64,000 nucleotides of DNA, taken from positions 1,178,001-1,242,000 of the forward strand of contig NZ_SODF01000002.1 of assembly GCF_004365875.1 (NCBI RefSeq). Reading direction: 5' to 3'. Position 1 is the first letter of the stretch. Each line of letters begins with the position of its first letter. Positions 15,998 to 27,364 of this stretch are shown in pieces. The DNA comes from Kribbella kalugense (lineage in GTDB: Bacteria; Actinomycetota; Actinomycetes; Propionibacteriales; Kribbellaceae). The position numbers and the translations under genes are program-made. The notes under the pieces were generated by a model. It was not told the origin of the DNA, did not search any database, and saw nothing but the letters and a program-made list of their open reading frames with translations.

Positions 15998-18070
15998 GTG
16001 ACCGACGAGCCGATCGAGATCGACGCCAACCAGTCCGCTGACCCCGTCGGCTCCGCCGTACCCGACACAGCCGTGCCCGACCCGGTCGCACCCGATCTCG
16101 ACGAGATCCCGTCGACGATCGTCGAGCGGGAGTACGACGCGAGTGCGATCCAGGTCCTGGAGGGTCTGGACGCGGTCCGGAAGCGTCCCGGCATGTACAT
16201 CGGGTCCACCGGTGAGCGCGGTCTGCACCACCTCGTCACCGAGGTCGTGGACAACGCGGTCGACGAGGCAATGGCCGGGTACGGCGACCGCATCGTCGTC
16301 ACGCTGCTCGCCGACGGCGGCGTCCGGGTCGAGGACAACGGCCGCGGTATCCCGGTCGACATCGTCGAGTCCGAGGGCTTGCCGGCCGTCACCGTCGTAC
16401 TGACCGTGCTGCACGCCGGCGGCAAGTTCGGCGGCGGCGGGTACAAGGTGTCCGGCGGTCTGCACGGCGTGGGTGTGTCCGTCGTGAACGCGTTGTCCAC
16501 CACCCTCCGCGTCGACGTGAAGCTGAACGGCAAGCTCTACACCCAGACCTTCACGAACGGTGTCCCGAACGCGGACCTCGCCGAGATCGGTACGTCGACC
16601 TCGAACGGAACCACCGTCACGTTCTGGGCCAGCCACGACGTCTTCGAGACCACGACGTACTCGTTCGAGACGCTGGCCACCCGGTTCCGTGAGATGGCCT
16701 TCCTGAACAAGGGCCTGGAGATCGTCATCCGTGACGAGCGGCCGGACCACACCGAGGACGGCCACCCGGTCGAGCAGTCGTTCAAGTACGACAACGGCCT
16801 GGTCGACTACGTGAAGTACCTGACCGGCATCCGCGAGACCGTGCACCGCGACGTGATCTCGTTCGAGGCCGCGGCGCAGGAGAAGAACAGCATGAGCCTC
16901 GAGGTCGCGCTGCAGTGGAGCGGCTCCTTCCAGGAGTCGGTGCACACCTTCGCGAACGCGATCAACACCCACGAGGGCGGCACTCACGAAGAGGGCTTCC
17001 GGGCGGCGCTCACCTCGCTGGTCAACTCGTTCGGCGAGAACCAGGGGATGATCAAGAAAAAGGAGGACAGGCTCACCGGTGACGACATCCGGGAGGGCCT
17101 GACCGCGATCATCTCGGTGAAGCTGGCCGAGCCGCAGTTCGAGGGCCAGACCAAGACCAAGCTCGGCAACACCGAGGTCAAGGGCTTCGTCCAGCGGGTC
17201 GTGAACGACCGGCTCGGTGCCTGGTTCGAGCAGAACCCGGCCGAGGGCCGCGAGATCATCCGCAAGGCGACCGCGGCGGCGAGCGCCCGGATCGCGGCCC
17301 GCAAGGCCCGCGACCTGGCCCGCAACCGCAAGGGTCTGCTCGGCGGCGGCGGTCTGCCGGGCAAGCTGGCCGACTGCCAGTCGACCAACCCCGAGGAGTG
17401 CGAGGTCTACATCGTCGAGGGTGACTCGGCCGGTGGCTCCGCGAAGGGCGGCCGGGACCCGAAGTTCCAGGCCATCCTGCCGATCCGGGGCAAGATCCTG
17501 AACGTCGAGAAGGCACGGATCGACCGGGTCCTGCAGAACAACGAAGTACTGGCGATCATCTCCGCGCTCGGCACCGGTATCCACGAGGACTTCGACGAGG
17601 ACAAGCTCCGGTACCACAAGATCGTGATCATGGCCGACGCCGACGTCGACGGCCAGCACATCCGGACCCTGCTGCTAACGCTGCTGTTCCGGTTCATGCG
17701 GCCGCTGATCGAGCGCGGTCACGTGTACGCCGCCCAGCCGCCGCTGTACAAGATCCGCTGGAGCAACCAGCCGGACGAGCTGGCCTACACCGACCGCGAG
17801 CGGGACGGTCTGCTCGAGGCCGGCGCCGAGGCCGGCAAGAAGCTGCCCAAGGAGAACCCGATCCAGCGCTACAAGGGTCTGGGCGAGATGAACGCGAACG
17901 AGCTGTGGGACACCACGATGGATCCGGCCAACCGGGTCCTGCTGCAGATCACGCTGGACGACGCGATCCGCGCCGACGAGACGTTCCAGACGCTGATGGG
18001 CGACGACATCGAGGCGAGGCGCAGTTTCATCCAGCGCAACGCCAAGGACGTCCGCTTCCTCGACATCTGA
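15998..18070 (+). CDS. gyrB: DNA gyrase subunit B
   Basis: GyrB is the ATPase subunit of gyrase, which introduces negative supercoils. I place the start at the GTG at 15998 because GAGGAGGA lies nine bases upstream, giving 690 residues; an ATG at 15959 would add 13. The GHKL ATP site shows TEVVDNAVDEA and VEDNGRGIPVD, with GGLHGVGVSVVNALS later. The Toprim domain has VEGDSAGGSAKGGRD and MADADVDGQHI. The C-terminus reads RSFIQRNAKDVRFLDI, the family end. Confidence 0.98.
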   Translation: MTDEPIEIDANQSADPVGSAVPDTAVPDPVAPDLDEIPSTIVEREYDASAIQVLEGLDAVRKRPGMYIGSTGERGLHHLVTEVVDNAVDEAMAGYGDRIVVTLLADGGVRVEDNGRGIPVDIVESEGLPAVTVVLTVLHAGGKFGGGGYKVSGGLHGVGVSVVNALSTTLRVDVKLNGKLYTQTFTNGVPNADLAEIGTSTSNGTTVTFWASHDVFETTTYSFETLATRFREMAFLNKGLEIVIRDERPDHTEDGHPVEQSFKYDNGLVDYVKYLTGIRETVHRDVISFEAAAQEKNSMSLEVALQWSGSFQESVHTFANAINTHEGGTHEEGFRAALTSLVNSFGENQGMIKKKEDRLTGDDIREGLTAIISVKLAEPQFEGQTKTKLGNTEVKGFVQRVVNDRLGAWFEQNPAEGREIIRKATAAASARIAARKARDLARNRKGLLGGGGLPGKLADCQSTNPEECEVYIVEGDSAGGSAKGGRDPKFQAILPIRGKILNVEKARIDRVLQNNEVLAIISALGTGIHEDFDEDKLRYHKIVIMADADVDGQHIRTLLLTLLFRFMRPLIERGHVYAAQPPLYKIRWSNQPDELAYTDRERDGLLEAGAEAGKKLPKENPIQRYKGLGEMNANELWDTTMDPANRVLLQITLDDAIRADETFQTLMGDDIEARRSFIQRNAKDVRFLDI

Positions 18071-18112
18071 TCTCGCTGCTCACCGACGTACTGATTTGAA
18101 CGGGACTTTTTC

Positions 18113-20763
<2,651 letters not shown>

Positions 20764-20764
<1 letters not shown>

Positions 20765-21606
20765 TGACCAACCGCGCGAGGCCAACGTGGCCTGAAGGCG
20801 CGGCCGACAGCTCCAAATCCCAGCGCACCGCGCCGGGTGGGACGCCGTCTGCCGCTCCGGCCAACCCGGCCTCCAACGGTCGCTCCAACGGCCAGCCTCC
20901 GAACGGTCAGCGGCCGTCGGAGTACCGACCGCAGCCGCGACCGGGCAACGCCGGCGCCCCGGTGCAGCAGCGCCCCGCCCCGAGTACGCCGGGCCGGCCG
21001 GAGCCGTGGTCCCCGGGAGTCGTCGGTACGCCGTCGATCACGCCGACCCCAGGCTCGCCGTTCGCCGAACCCGAGGCGAAGCCCGACTCGTTCGGTGACC
21101 GGGTGAGCGCTGCTCGTCAGGCAGTGCTCGACAAGGCCGCCGCGGTGAAGGCAGCCAAGCCGGACCGGTCCGAGCGGGTCGATGCCAAGCAGGCCCGGCT
21201 GGCCGAGAAGGACGCCAAGGCGTCGGGTCGGCCGCAGACGCGGAAGGCGCGGCTGCGGATGTCCCGGATCGACCCGTGGTCGGTGATGAAGACGGCGTTC
21301 CTGCTGTCGATCGCCTTCGGGATCGTCACCTGGATCGCGGTGTTCATCATCTGGTCCGCGATCGGTGCGGCCGGGGTGTTCGACAACATCAACAGCACCG
21401 TCCAAGAGGTACTGGGCACGCCGACCGCCGAGCCGTTCCGGGTCGAGAACTACATCAACACCGGCAAGGTGATGGGGTTCACCACCCTGCTGGCGTGCGC
21501 CGATGTGCTGATCATCACCGCGCTCGCCACCCTCGGATCCTTCCTCTACAACATCGCCGCCACGCTGCTCGGCGGCCTCGAAGTCACCCTCGCCTCGGAG
21601 GACTGA
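20764..21606 (+). CDS. DUF3566 membrane protein
   Basis: This 280-residue protein has a long Pro/Gly/Asn-rich cytoplasmic N-terminus (about 1-165) followed by the DUF3566 domain: RKARLRMSRIDPWSVMKTAF, then a membrane helix (LLSIAFGIVTWIAVFIIW) and a second helix near the end. The position after gyrA and before tRNAIle is conserved in actinobacteria (the Mycobacterium relative is Rv0007/CwsA region). The family is linked to cell shape or division; the exact role is unclear. The start overlaps the gyrA stop by one base. Confidence 0.93.
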
Positions 21607-21703
21607 TCGGCCGCGGCCGGGTCCGGTGCGGCCCGGCCGGAACCGGTTTGGGAGTAGGGCGTCTGGTGCGGTAATCTCTCCCGGGTTCGATACCGCAGTA
21701 CGC

Positions 21704-21777
21704 GGGCCTATAGCTCAGACGGTTAGAGCGCTGCCCTGATAAGGCAGAGGTCACTGGTTCAAGTCCAGTTAGGCCCA
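21704..21777 (+). tRNA. tRNA-Ile (GAT anticodon)
   Basis: A full cloverleaf is visible: acceptor GGGCCTA pairing with TAGGCCC, D-arm with AGCTCAGACGGTTAGAGC, anticodon stem CTGCC/GGCAG with loop CTGATAA (GAT), and T-loop GTTCAAGTC. The terminal CCA is not encoded. Confidence 0.98.
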
Positions 21778-21815
21778 CCCTCACGTATGTGAAGCCCTTG
21801 ATCCGAGGAGTTCCA

Positions 21816-21947
21816 GTGCTGAAGAAGCTCCTGCTGGTGCTGGTAGCCGGCATCGGTGGATACTTCGCTTACAAGAAGACCCAGCAGTCCCGCGCCGACA
21901 AGGACCTCTGGGCCGAGGCCGTCGACCCGGTAACCCCGGGCCGCTGA
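21816..21947 (+). CDS. DLW-39 family small protein
   Basis: This 43-residue protein starts at a GTG at 21816 with GAGGAG just upstream. It begins MLKKLLLVLVAGIGGYFAYK, a single membrane helix, and carries the DKDLWAEA motif (Asp-Leu-Trp at 30-32) that names the family. It sits between tRNAIle and tRNAAla, its conserved actinobacterial place. Function is not known. Confidence 0.95.
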   Translation: MLKKLLLVLVAGIGGYFAYKKTQQSRADKDLWAEAVDPVTPGR

Positions 21948-21956
21948 CCACCCCAC

Positions 21957-22029
21957 GGGGGCGTAGCTCAACTGGCAGAGCACTGCCTTTGCAAGGCAGG
22001 GGTTAGGGGTTCAAGTCCCCTCGTCTCCA
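21957..22029 (+). tRNA. tRNA-Ala (TGC anticodon)
   Basis: The cloverleaf has acceptor GGGGGCG with CGTCTCC (two G-T pairs), D-arm GTAGCTCAACTGGCAGAGCAC, anticodon stem CTGCC/GGCAG with loop TTTGCAA (TGC) and T-loop GTTCAAGTC. CCA is not encoded (ACC follows). Confidence 0.98.
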
Positions 22030-22034
22030 CCGCC

Positions 22035-22058
22035 GCCGGTTGCTTCTGAGCAACCGGC
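22035..22058 (+). terminator. intrinsic terminator after tRNA-Ala
   Basis: GCCGGTTGC and GCAACCGGC form a perfect 9-bp stem with a 6-base loop, followed by TTCTTG. It lies five bases after the tRNA 3' end. Confidence 0.8.
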
Positions 22059-22358
22059 TTCTTGCGTACTACGGTCAACCCCGCGTGCGTGCGACTACTC
22101 GGCCGGCGCCCGCGAGTGAGGCTGCCGTCGATGGGGGCCGTGAACACCCTCTGGTGGCCTAGCACCTGTTATTACCTGTCCCAGCCCACCAGTAGGTGTT
22201 CAAGCCCCCGACAGTTCGCGGCGACGGCCGGCCTACGGCGGGTGACGTCGACTGCCGGTCAGCACCGTCCCCTTGGTCGCTCGATTGTCGGGCCACCACG
22301 TCATACGTCAGGAGCGCTCCGCGTTCTATTGCAGGCGCGTGCCTGGCATGATTCGTGA
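22059..22358. other. gene-free stretch after the tRNA block
   Basis: I see no credible gene, RNA or repeat in these 300 bases. It marks the left edge of the accessory region. The promoter of the next gene must lie near the right end. Confidence 0.5.
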
Positions 22359-23045
22359 GTGAACACAGACCGTCGCGTGGAGCCGCGATTGGCTGACGGT
22401 GCGGCCGGCCACTGTTGGCGGGTGGCGCTGCCCATCCGGCTCGGCACGGGAGCGGCAGTCGTCGCTACCGGCGCGATCGCCCTGATCTCCACCGCGATGC
22501 AAGACGACCACCCGATCAGCGACCCGCTAACGGCGCTCGCGATATATGCGGCGCTCTGGTGGCTTGGCATCGTACGGCCCGCGGTCTGGCTCTCACCCGG
22601 CGAGCTGGTTGTGCGCAATCCGCTGCGGACTCACCGAATCGCCCGAGACAACGTCGTTTCGGCTAGGGCCCGTTCCCGAGGAGTTGCCATCATTCGGCGC
22701 GATGGTCGCCGCTGCACCGCCGTGGGCTTGTGGAAGCCCAGGATCGCCCAGGAGCGCGCGGCCAGCCTGATTACCAACTGGGCGCAGACCCCGCCATCGA
22801 GCAATCAAGGCGAGGCCCCCGAGAGTTCGTACCCGGAGACCCAGGAAAGCCCGACCAGGCGGCGCGTTGTCGACATCCTGGCCGCCGCTGGCCTCGCCGT
22901 CGCCCTCACCATTCCGGCCCTACTCCTGGCCTGGCCCCACAACCCTCAGTGGCTGTGGGCAGTCGCCGGCCTCATCGTGGTCATCGCGATCGTGCCGTTC
23001 GGCATAACTCGACAGGCGAAGGATGCGCTTCGGCGCGATCACTGA
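22359..23045 (+). CDS. membrane protein with a PH-like (bPH) domain
   Basis: A 228-residue protein starting at a GTG. Two N-terminal hydrophobic segments (about 24-46 and 56-75) are followed by a short domain reading PAVWLSPGELVVRNPLRTHRIARDNVVSARARSR. That WLSPGELVVRNP..HRIARDNV pattern is typical of bacterial PH (YdbS-like) domains. Two more membrane helices (about 174-192 and 200-217) follow a polar linker. It stands alone. Confidence 0.7.
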   Translation: MNTDRRVEPRLADGAAGHCWRVALPIRLGTGAAVVATGAIALISTAMQDDHPISDPLTALAIYAALWWLGIVRPAVWLSPGELVVRNPLRTHRIARDNVVSARARSRGVAIIRRDGRRCTAVGLWKPRIAQERAASLITNWAQTPPSSNQGEAPESSYPETQESPTRRRVVDILAAAGLAVALTIPALLLAWPHNPQWLWAVAGLIVVIAIVPFGITRQAKDALRRDH

Positions 23046-23096
23046 GACCCCACAGAACCCCGACGACCCTGAGCCAGAGCAACCGGCAGTGCGGAA

Positions 23097-23480
23097 CTAT
23101 GCCTGTACCGGCCCATCCGGATGCAGGCGCTCGTCCAGCCATCGGGGCCATCGGGGCCAGCGATGCTCCCAGTCCCACTGCCAGGTCTCATTGGCGAACC
23201 CGACAGGGTCCAGCTCGATCCCGGGCATTCCGATGGCTTGACCGTGTTCACGTAGGAGCCTCTGGAGCAGCTTCGGGTCCAGTTCGTCGGTCAGCTCGAG
23301 TACGACCAGCTCCTTCTCCGTCCTCATCGTGATCACGCGACCTGTCTCCGTCAGAGCAGCGTCGTACTCGCCGTCATCGACGTCGATCGCTTCCATCCAG
23401 TCCTGTGCGTCGGCTATCGACGGGAACACATTCACGTCGACACCGGCGAAGACGAAGACAACTCGCGGAGAGGCAAGCAC
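23097..23480 (-). CDS. hypothetical protein
   Basis: Unrecognised, 127 residues from a GTG at 23480. It begins MLASPRVVFVFAGVDVNVFPSIADAQDWMEAID and continues as a small alpha/beta domain with acidic patches. The C-terminus is Trp/Arg-rich (WQWDWEHRWPRWPRW). The opening resembles proteins where a field or scale value is tracked per residue, but I name no family. It is convergent with the PH-like gene. Confidence 0.6.
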   Translation of the reverse strand: MLASPRVVFVFAGVDVNVFPSIADAQDWMEAIDVDDGEYDAALTETGRVITMRTEKELVVLELTDELDPKLLQRLLREHGQAIGMPGIELDPVGFANETWQWDWEHRWPRWPRWLDERLHPDGPVQA

Positions 23481-23595
23481 ACCCTCAGCATCGCGAATGT
23501 ACGGCGATCACGCACACGACCCGCCTGAGCGCCTGATCGCTTGGCCGGCGTCTGCTGACGAGCGAGCTGTCGGGCCGCGCTCTCGGCGTACCCGG

Positions 23596-24162
23596 CTACC
23601 TGCGGAGCATTGTCCAGAGGGTCGGGCCGTTTTCGGGGAGTGAGATCTCCTGGATCACGGCGAAGCCGAATCGCTCGTAGAGCGGAACGTTCCTCAGATT
23701 GCTGCTCTCCGTATAGGCAGGCCCGTCGATGCCTGCCAGGCGGCGTTCCAGCAAAGCCGAACCGACGCCTCTTCCCGGAGTCGAGGCGCCGAGCTGTGCG
23801 AGGTACCAGAACTGTCCGGCCGGCCTTGCTCGCGTGAAGGCGCGCTCCAGCACAACTCCACGGCGGAAACCCGACCGCATGCCGAGAAGCAACCTCGACA
23901 ACCCCATCAGCGCTTGCCGAGGTGACACGCTGTGGCCCGGTGGATCCCACAAGGCCGCCCCCACCGGTCGACCGTCGTCCAACGCAAGATCGGCGCAACT
24001 GGGAGCGGCATGCAGGTGAAGGGCAAAGGCTCGAAACATCTGAAGGTCGCCGCCTGCCTTCGGCATCAGCCAGCGGACCACGGGATCGGCGACGAACGCA
24101 GTGGCCAAGACCTTGCTGACGGCAGTCCGATCCTGCGCCGTGGCTCCACGGACCTCCAGCAT
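23596..24162 (-). CDS. GNAT family N-acetyltransferase
   Basis: A 188-residue GNAT enzyme, which transfers an acyl group from acyl-CoA to an amine. It opens LEVRGATAQDRTAVSKVLATAF, and the acetyl-CoA loop is seen in YLAQLGASTPGRGVGSALLERRL (the Q/R-x-x-G-x-G/A variant STPGRGVGSAL). Later NVPLYERFGFAVIQEISLPENGPTLWTM matches the C-terminal strands. The substrate is unknown. Confidence 0.88.
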   Translation of the reverse strand: MLEVRGATAQDRTAVSKVLATAFVADPVVRWLMPKAGGDLQMFRAFALHLHAAPSCADLALDDGRPVGAALWDPPGHSVSPRQALMGLSRLLLGMRSGFRRGVVLERAFTRARPAGQFWYLAQLGASTPGRGVGSALLERRLAGIDGPAYTESSNLRNVPLYERFGFAVIQEISLPENGPTLWTMLRR

Positions 24163-24216
24163 GCCGGGAGTCTATTGGCCCCAGCTTCGCCAAGCGACAT
24201 GTGCTGGACCGAGGAG

Positions 24217-24966
24217 TCAGACAGGGCTGATCGCGGGGCGGAGGCGGAGCAGTCCGTCTGGGAGGGTGTCGGCCCAGGCGGCCATCTCGGCGGTGACCTG
24301 GATTGGTTGGGCCATGATGAATGGCTGGGCTTGCGCGTCTGAGCCGGTGCCGAAGGACTCCAGGCGCCAGTCCCGCCAATTGGCCCGCAGGACGTCGCGG
24401 AGCTCATCGAGTTGCGCACAGGTGAAGGGGCTGGGCACCACACACAGCTGATCCGGAAAGTGCTTGGACAACTGCCGCTTCATCGCGTCGACGTCGGTGG
24501 CGGCAACGACGAGGACTTCGTGGTCTGGGGAGGGACGGAAGATCACCCGGTGGACGATTGCCCCGGACGATTCCAGGTCGCCGAAGTCGATGTCGACGTC
24601 CAGGTCCCGTACGTGGTGTCGCCAGCCACCGTGGGGCGGCGGGCACAGTGGATCCCTCCACTCCGGATGTGACTCCCGAGGAAGCCTCTCCTGTCTCTGT
24701 GCCTCGACCTCGATGCTCTCGTCGCGCCATATCCCGACCACCGAGAGATGGCCGCGGATCCCGTTCGGTGCAACATCGGTGGGCACTGCCTCCGCGCCGA
24801 TCAGCCGGATCGACCGATCTGACTTCCAGCCGGGCGGTCTGATGATCAGGTCATGTACGCGCGCCACGTCCAGCCAATCACCGTCCGGACCGGTCACCAG
24901 CCGACCCCACGTCCGGACCCTGTCCCCTGCCCCGAACACCAAGTCCCTGGCCCGCCATAAATCCAT
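24217..24966 (-). CDS. hypothetical protein
   Basis: Unrecognised, 249 residues with an ATG start at 24966. No membrane segment or signal is visible. It contains many Trp and Asp residues, with short beta-like stretches such as WGRLVTGPDGDWLDVARVHDLIIRPPGW. The second half has HEVLVVAATDVDAMKRQLSKHFPDQLCVV. It reads as a cytosolic protein. The gene lies close behind DinB and ahead of the GNAT gene on the same strand but with clear gaps. Confidence 0.65.
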   Translation of the reverse strand: MDLWRARDLVFGAGDRVRTWGRLVTGPDGDWLDVARVHDLIIRPPGWKSDRSIRLIGAEAVPTDVAPNGIRGHLSVVGIWRDESIEVEAQRQERLPRESHPEWRDPLCPPPHGGWRHHVRDLDVDIDFGDLESSGAIVHRVIFRPSPDHEVLVVAATDVDAMKRQLSKHFPDQLCVVPSPFTCAQLDELRDVLRANWRDWRLESFGTGSDAQAQPFIMAQPIQVTAEMAAWADTLPDGLLRLRPAISPV

Positions 24967-25012
24967 GGTCCTCCCCGGCCGGAACGACGACCCGCAGCCG
25001 CCGGTGTGCCCG

Positions 25013-25552
25013 CTATTCGCCGGTGGTGCCGTCTAGGGATTGGCGGAGGAGGTCGGCGTGGCCTAGGTGGCGGGCGTATTCCTCGATCACGTGGGCGAGG
25101 ATGAAGCGGACGTCGGTGTCGCCGAACTCCGGGTTGGGGACTGTGCGCGGTACGTTTCGGGTGCCGTTCGTGAAGAGGGCGCGTGAGTCCTCGCAGGCTG
25201 CCAGGTAGTCGGCGTACACCTCGTGGGCGGGCGTGGGGTCCGTCTCGTCGAACCACTCGCCGCCGTCTGCGGTGATGTAGGACTGGTACGGGAAGAACTG
25301 CGGGGTGGTGTCCGCGAGTTTGAGTTGTAGCCAGTAGCGCTCGACTCCCTGTAGGTGGCGCATGAGTCCGAGCAATGTCAGGTCCGACGACGGTACGGAC
25401 CGTTGGCGCAGCTGAGCGTCCGTGAGTCCCTCGCACTTCCAGAGGAACGTCGCCCGGTGGTAGTCGAGGTTCGACGCGATCACCTCCAGCCACGAACCAG
25501 TCAACACCCGCTCGGGCCTGACCACCTTCTCGATAATCACGATGTCGCTCAC
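25013..25552 (-). CDS. DinB/DUF664 family protein
   Basis: A four-helix-bundle DinB-like protein of 179 residues; the family includes mycothiol- and bacillithiol-dependent enzymes that need a metal. Typical pieces are LDYHRATFLWKCEGLTDAQLR, LLGLMRHLQGVERYWLQ and, at the end, FILAHVIEEYARHLGHADLLRQSLDG. The histidines of the metal triad are in MRHLQGVERYW, HVIEEYARH. The GTG at 25552 follows GGAGG; an ATG at 25576 is a weaker choice. Confidence 0.85.
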   Translation of the reverse strand: MSDIVIIEKVVRPERVLTGSWLEVIASNLDYHRATFLWKCEGLTDAQLRQRSVPSSDLTLLGLMRHLQGVERYWLQLKLADTTPQFFPYQSYITADGGEWFDETDPTPAHEVYADYLAACEDSRALFTNGTRNVPRTVPNPEFGDTDVRFILAHVIEEYARHLGHADLLRQSLDGTTGE

Positions 25553-25628
25553 GCGGCAGCCCTCCATGGTTCGCATGCGTGTACCTGTTCGATGCCCGGG
25601 GTGGCCGTGGATCGACAGACTGGTGCGC

Positions 25629-25719
25629 TAACGACAGGAGGTATCGGGCGATCTGGCCTGAATCGCGAACCGCTCAGGCGGGCGAGGCGGTATACGTAGA
25701 CGACTACGTCCTGTCGTTA
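25629..25719. repeat. spaced perfect inverted repeat (11-bp arms)
   Basis: TAACGACAGGA at 25629-25639 and TCCTGTCGTTA at 25709-25719 are perfect inverted copies 69 bp apart. A smaller hairpin (ACGTAG/CTACGT, 25694-25709) nests at the right side. The element fills the gap between the NUDIX gene end and the dinB-like gene start. Function unknown. Confidence 0.6.
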
Positions 25720-25732
25720 CGGCGACCGTTGG

Positions 25733-26209
25733 TCAGTGTTCGAGCAGACCGCCGGCTAGGACTGGTGGGACGTGGCCGGTTGGCGGGCGTGACTGGAACA
25801 GGGCGAGGCCGATGTCGACCAGCGCGGCGCGGCGGAGGGCGGGGACGTCGGCTAGAGGGGTCCAGACGGATTCGGCCGTTTCGCCGTTGGGTTCGGGGCG
25901 GAGGGTGCCGGCGGTGATGCGGGCGGCGTAGAAGATGCCGATGTTCTGATGGTCCTCGGTGCCTGGCCGGCGACTCTCGACTCCGGGGATCACTCGGGAG
26001 TCGACGCCGAGCAGGCTCTCGACGACAGCCGTGCAGCCCGTCTCTTCCGCGATCTCGCGGACGACGGTGTCGAACGGGTCCTCACCCGGTTCAACGCCAC
26101 CACCGGGCAGCGTCCACCAGGTGCCATCGCCGTACGGCGAGACGTATCTCGCCAGCAGCACCCGTCCGTCCTCGACACACACCCCGTACGCCGCCAGCCG
26201 TCGACTCAT
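25733..26209 (-). CDS. NUDIX hydrolase
   Basis: A 158-residue NUDIX pyrophosphohydrolase. The NUDIX box lies at about residues 37-59: GGGVEPGEDPFDTVVREIAE followed by ETG, matching GX5EX7REUXEEXGU. The N-terminal AAYGVCVEDGRVLLARY is the usual first strand pair. The substrate cannot be told; many such proteins hydrolyse nucleoside diphosphates linked to another group. Confidence 0.92.
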   Translation of the reverse strand: MSRRLAAYGVCVEDGRVLLARYVSPYGDGTWWTLPGGGVEPGEDPFDTVVREIAEETGCTAVVESLLGVDSRVIPGVESRRPGTEDHQNIGIFYAARITAGTLRPEPNGETAESVWTPLADVPALRRAALVDIGLALFQSRPPTGHVPPVLAGGLLEH

Positions 26210-26219
26210 TCCCCGAACC

Positions 26220-26525
26220 CTAGATGCAGAAGGGGTGCCCGGCCGGGTCGGCGTAGACGTGGTGGTGGGGCCCGCTGGTTTGGAGGGGTTGGGCGCCGAC
26301 GGTCAGGGCGTGAGCGCGGGCTGCGGGTACGTCGGGGGTGGACAGGTCCAGGTGAACTTGCTGGGGGTAGGCAGGGTCGGGCCAGCGTGGAGCGGGTGAC
26401 GTGCTCTGCTGGAAGGCGAGTGCCGGGGTGCCGGCGAGGACTACTCGAGAGGGTGCGTCGAGCGGTCGGTCCAGGAGCGTGCTCCCCGGGCACGCGAAGA
26501 CGATGTTCTGGATCGTCAGGCTCAC
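26220..26525 (-). CDS. VOC (glyoxalase/bleomycin-resistance fold) protein, short
   Basis: A 101-residue protein ending VYADPAGHPFCI, the standard C-terminal strand of VOC proteins, preceded by QVHLDLSTPDVPAARAHALTVGAQPL. Most VOC domains are nearer 115-125 residues, and the N-terminal beta-alpha module looks shortened (FACPGSTLLDRPLDAPSRVVLAG), so part may be missing. It starts at a GTG just after AAGG and ends ten bases before the NUDIX start. Confidence 0.75.
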   Translation of the reverse strand: MSLTIQNIVFACPGSTLLDRPLDAPSRVVLAGTPALAFQQSTSPAPRWPDPAYPQQVHLDLSTPDVPAARAHALTVGAQPLQTSGPHHHVYADPAGHPFCI

Positions 26526-26661
26526 CCCTTCACCTCACCCGACCGCACGGCGGTTGTCGAGCGGTGGGCGATTGTGTGCGGTTTGTAGTCGAGAGCTTGC
26601 GGGCTGTTAGCGTCTGACGTGAGTTCAAACGATCGTGTGAAATGACTACTGGGGAGAGTTG

Positions 26662-27315
26662 ATGAGAAAAACTGCGGCCATGTTGGCCGGTCTTCTGTTG
26701 GCGGCGGGTGGTACGTATCTCGTGGCGGCGCCTGCGGCGCAGGCGGCTGATTGTGGAGGGACCTACACGATTGTGGTCGGTGGCACCGGCGACAACGACT
26801 CCAATGCGCCGTACTGGCAAGGGAACATCAGCCAGCGGGTCGGGTATCCGGCCCAGCCGATCGGTTACAACGCCCGCCAAGGCGTCAACGAGCTGAACCG
26901 GCTGATCCGCGATCACCGCAACGCCTGCCCGGATCAGCACGTCAAGGCGATCGGGTTCTCGCTAGGCTCAGCGGTGGTGCACACGTGGGTCACCGAGAAC
27001 TGGCAGACGATCGATAACGTCAACGCGGTCCTGATCGCCGATCCCAAGCGGGCCGCGGGTCCGGGCAACGCGGGAGCCGCGGCGCACCCGCTCGTCGCCC
27101 CGGTTGTCGGCGCACCGCTGGCCGGCGCGGACAACTTCTTCGGCGACATTCCGACGCTGACGCTCTGCACCGACGACATCATCTGCAACATCGACGCGTC
27201 GTCCGGGCTCCCGGGATACCTCTGGGAAGGCAAGCACGGCAACTACAACTTCAACGTTGACGTGTACTCCGACGACGCCAGAGGCCAATGGTTCAACGGG
27301 GTCTACATCCCCTGA
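26662..27315 (+). CDS. secreted PE-PPE/cutinase-like alpha/beta hydrolase
   Basis: A 217-residue exported protein. A Sec signal (MRKTAAMLAGLLLAAGGTYL) ends near AQAADCGG. The serine hydrolase elbow is GFSLGSAVV near residue 106, and the mature part resembles the PE-PPE domain (GTYTIVVGGTGDND, ADPKRA, and a C-terminal KHGNYN with a candidate histidine). Such enzymes are esterases acting outside the cell. The ATG at 26662 follows GGGGAGAG; a TTG one codon earlier is an alternative. Confidence 0.8.
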   Translation: MRKTAAMLAGLLLAAGGTYLVAAPAAQAADCGGTYTIVVGGTGDNDSNAPYWQGNISQRVGYPAQPIGYNARQGVNELNRLIRDHRNACPDQHVKAIGFSLGSAVVHTWVTENWQTIDNVNAVLIADPKRAAGPGNAGAAAHPLVAPVVGAPLAGADNFFGDIPTLTLCTDDIICNIDASSGLPGYLWEGKHGNYNFNVDVYSDDARGQWFNGVYIP

Positions 27316-27328
27316 CAGGTACGACGGC

Positions 27329-27357
27329 GTGCCGGCCGGCAACCAGTCGGCCGGCAC
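27329..27357. terminator. bidirectional hairpin between convergent genes
   Basis: GTGCCGGCCG and CGGCCGGCAC form a perfect 10-bp stem with a 9-base loop in the 49-bp gap between the hydrolase and the convergent SnoaL-like gene. There is no T-run. Confidence 0.6.
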
Positions 27358-27364
27358 CCCGCAC

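Noticed and set aside
22180..22220. tRNA-like fragment with GTTCAAGC near the tRNA block
   Set aside because: It has a T-loop-like string, but no acceptor, D or anticodon arms could be paired, so it is not called a tRNA or remnant.
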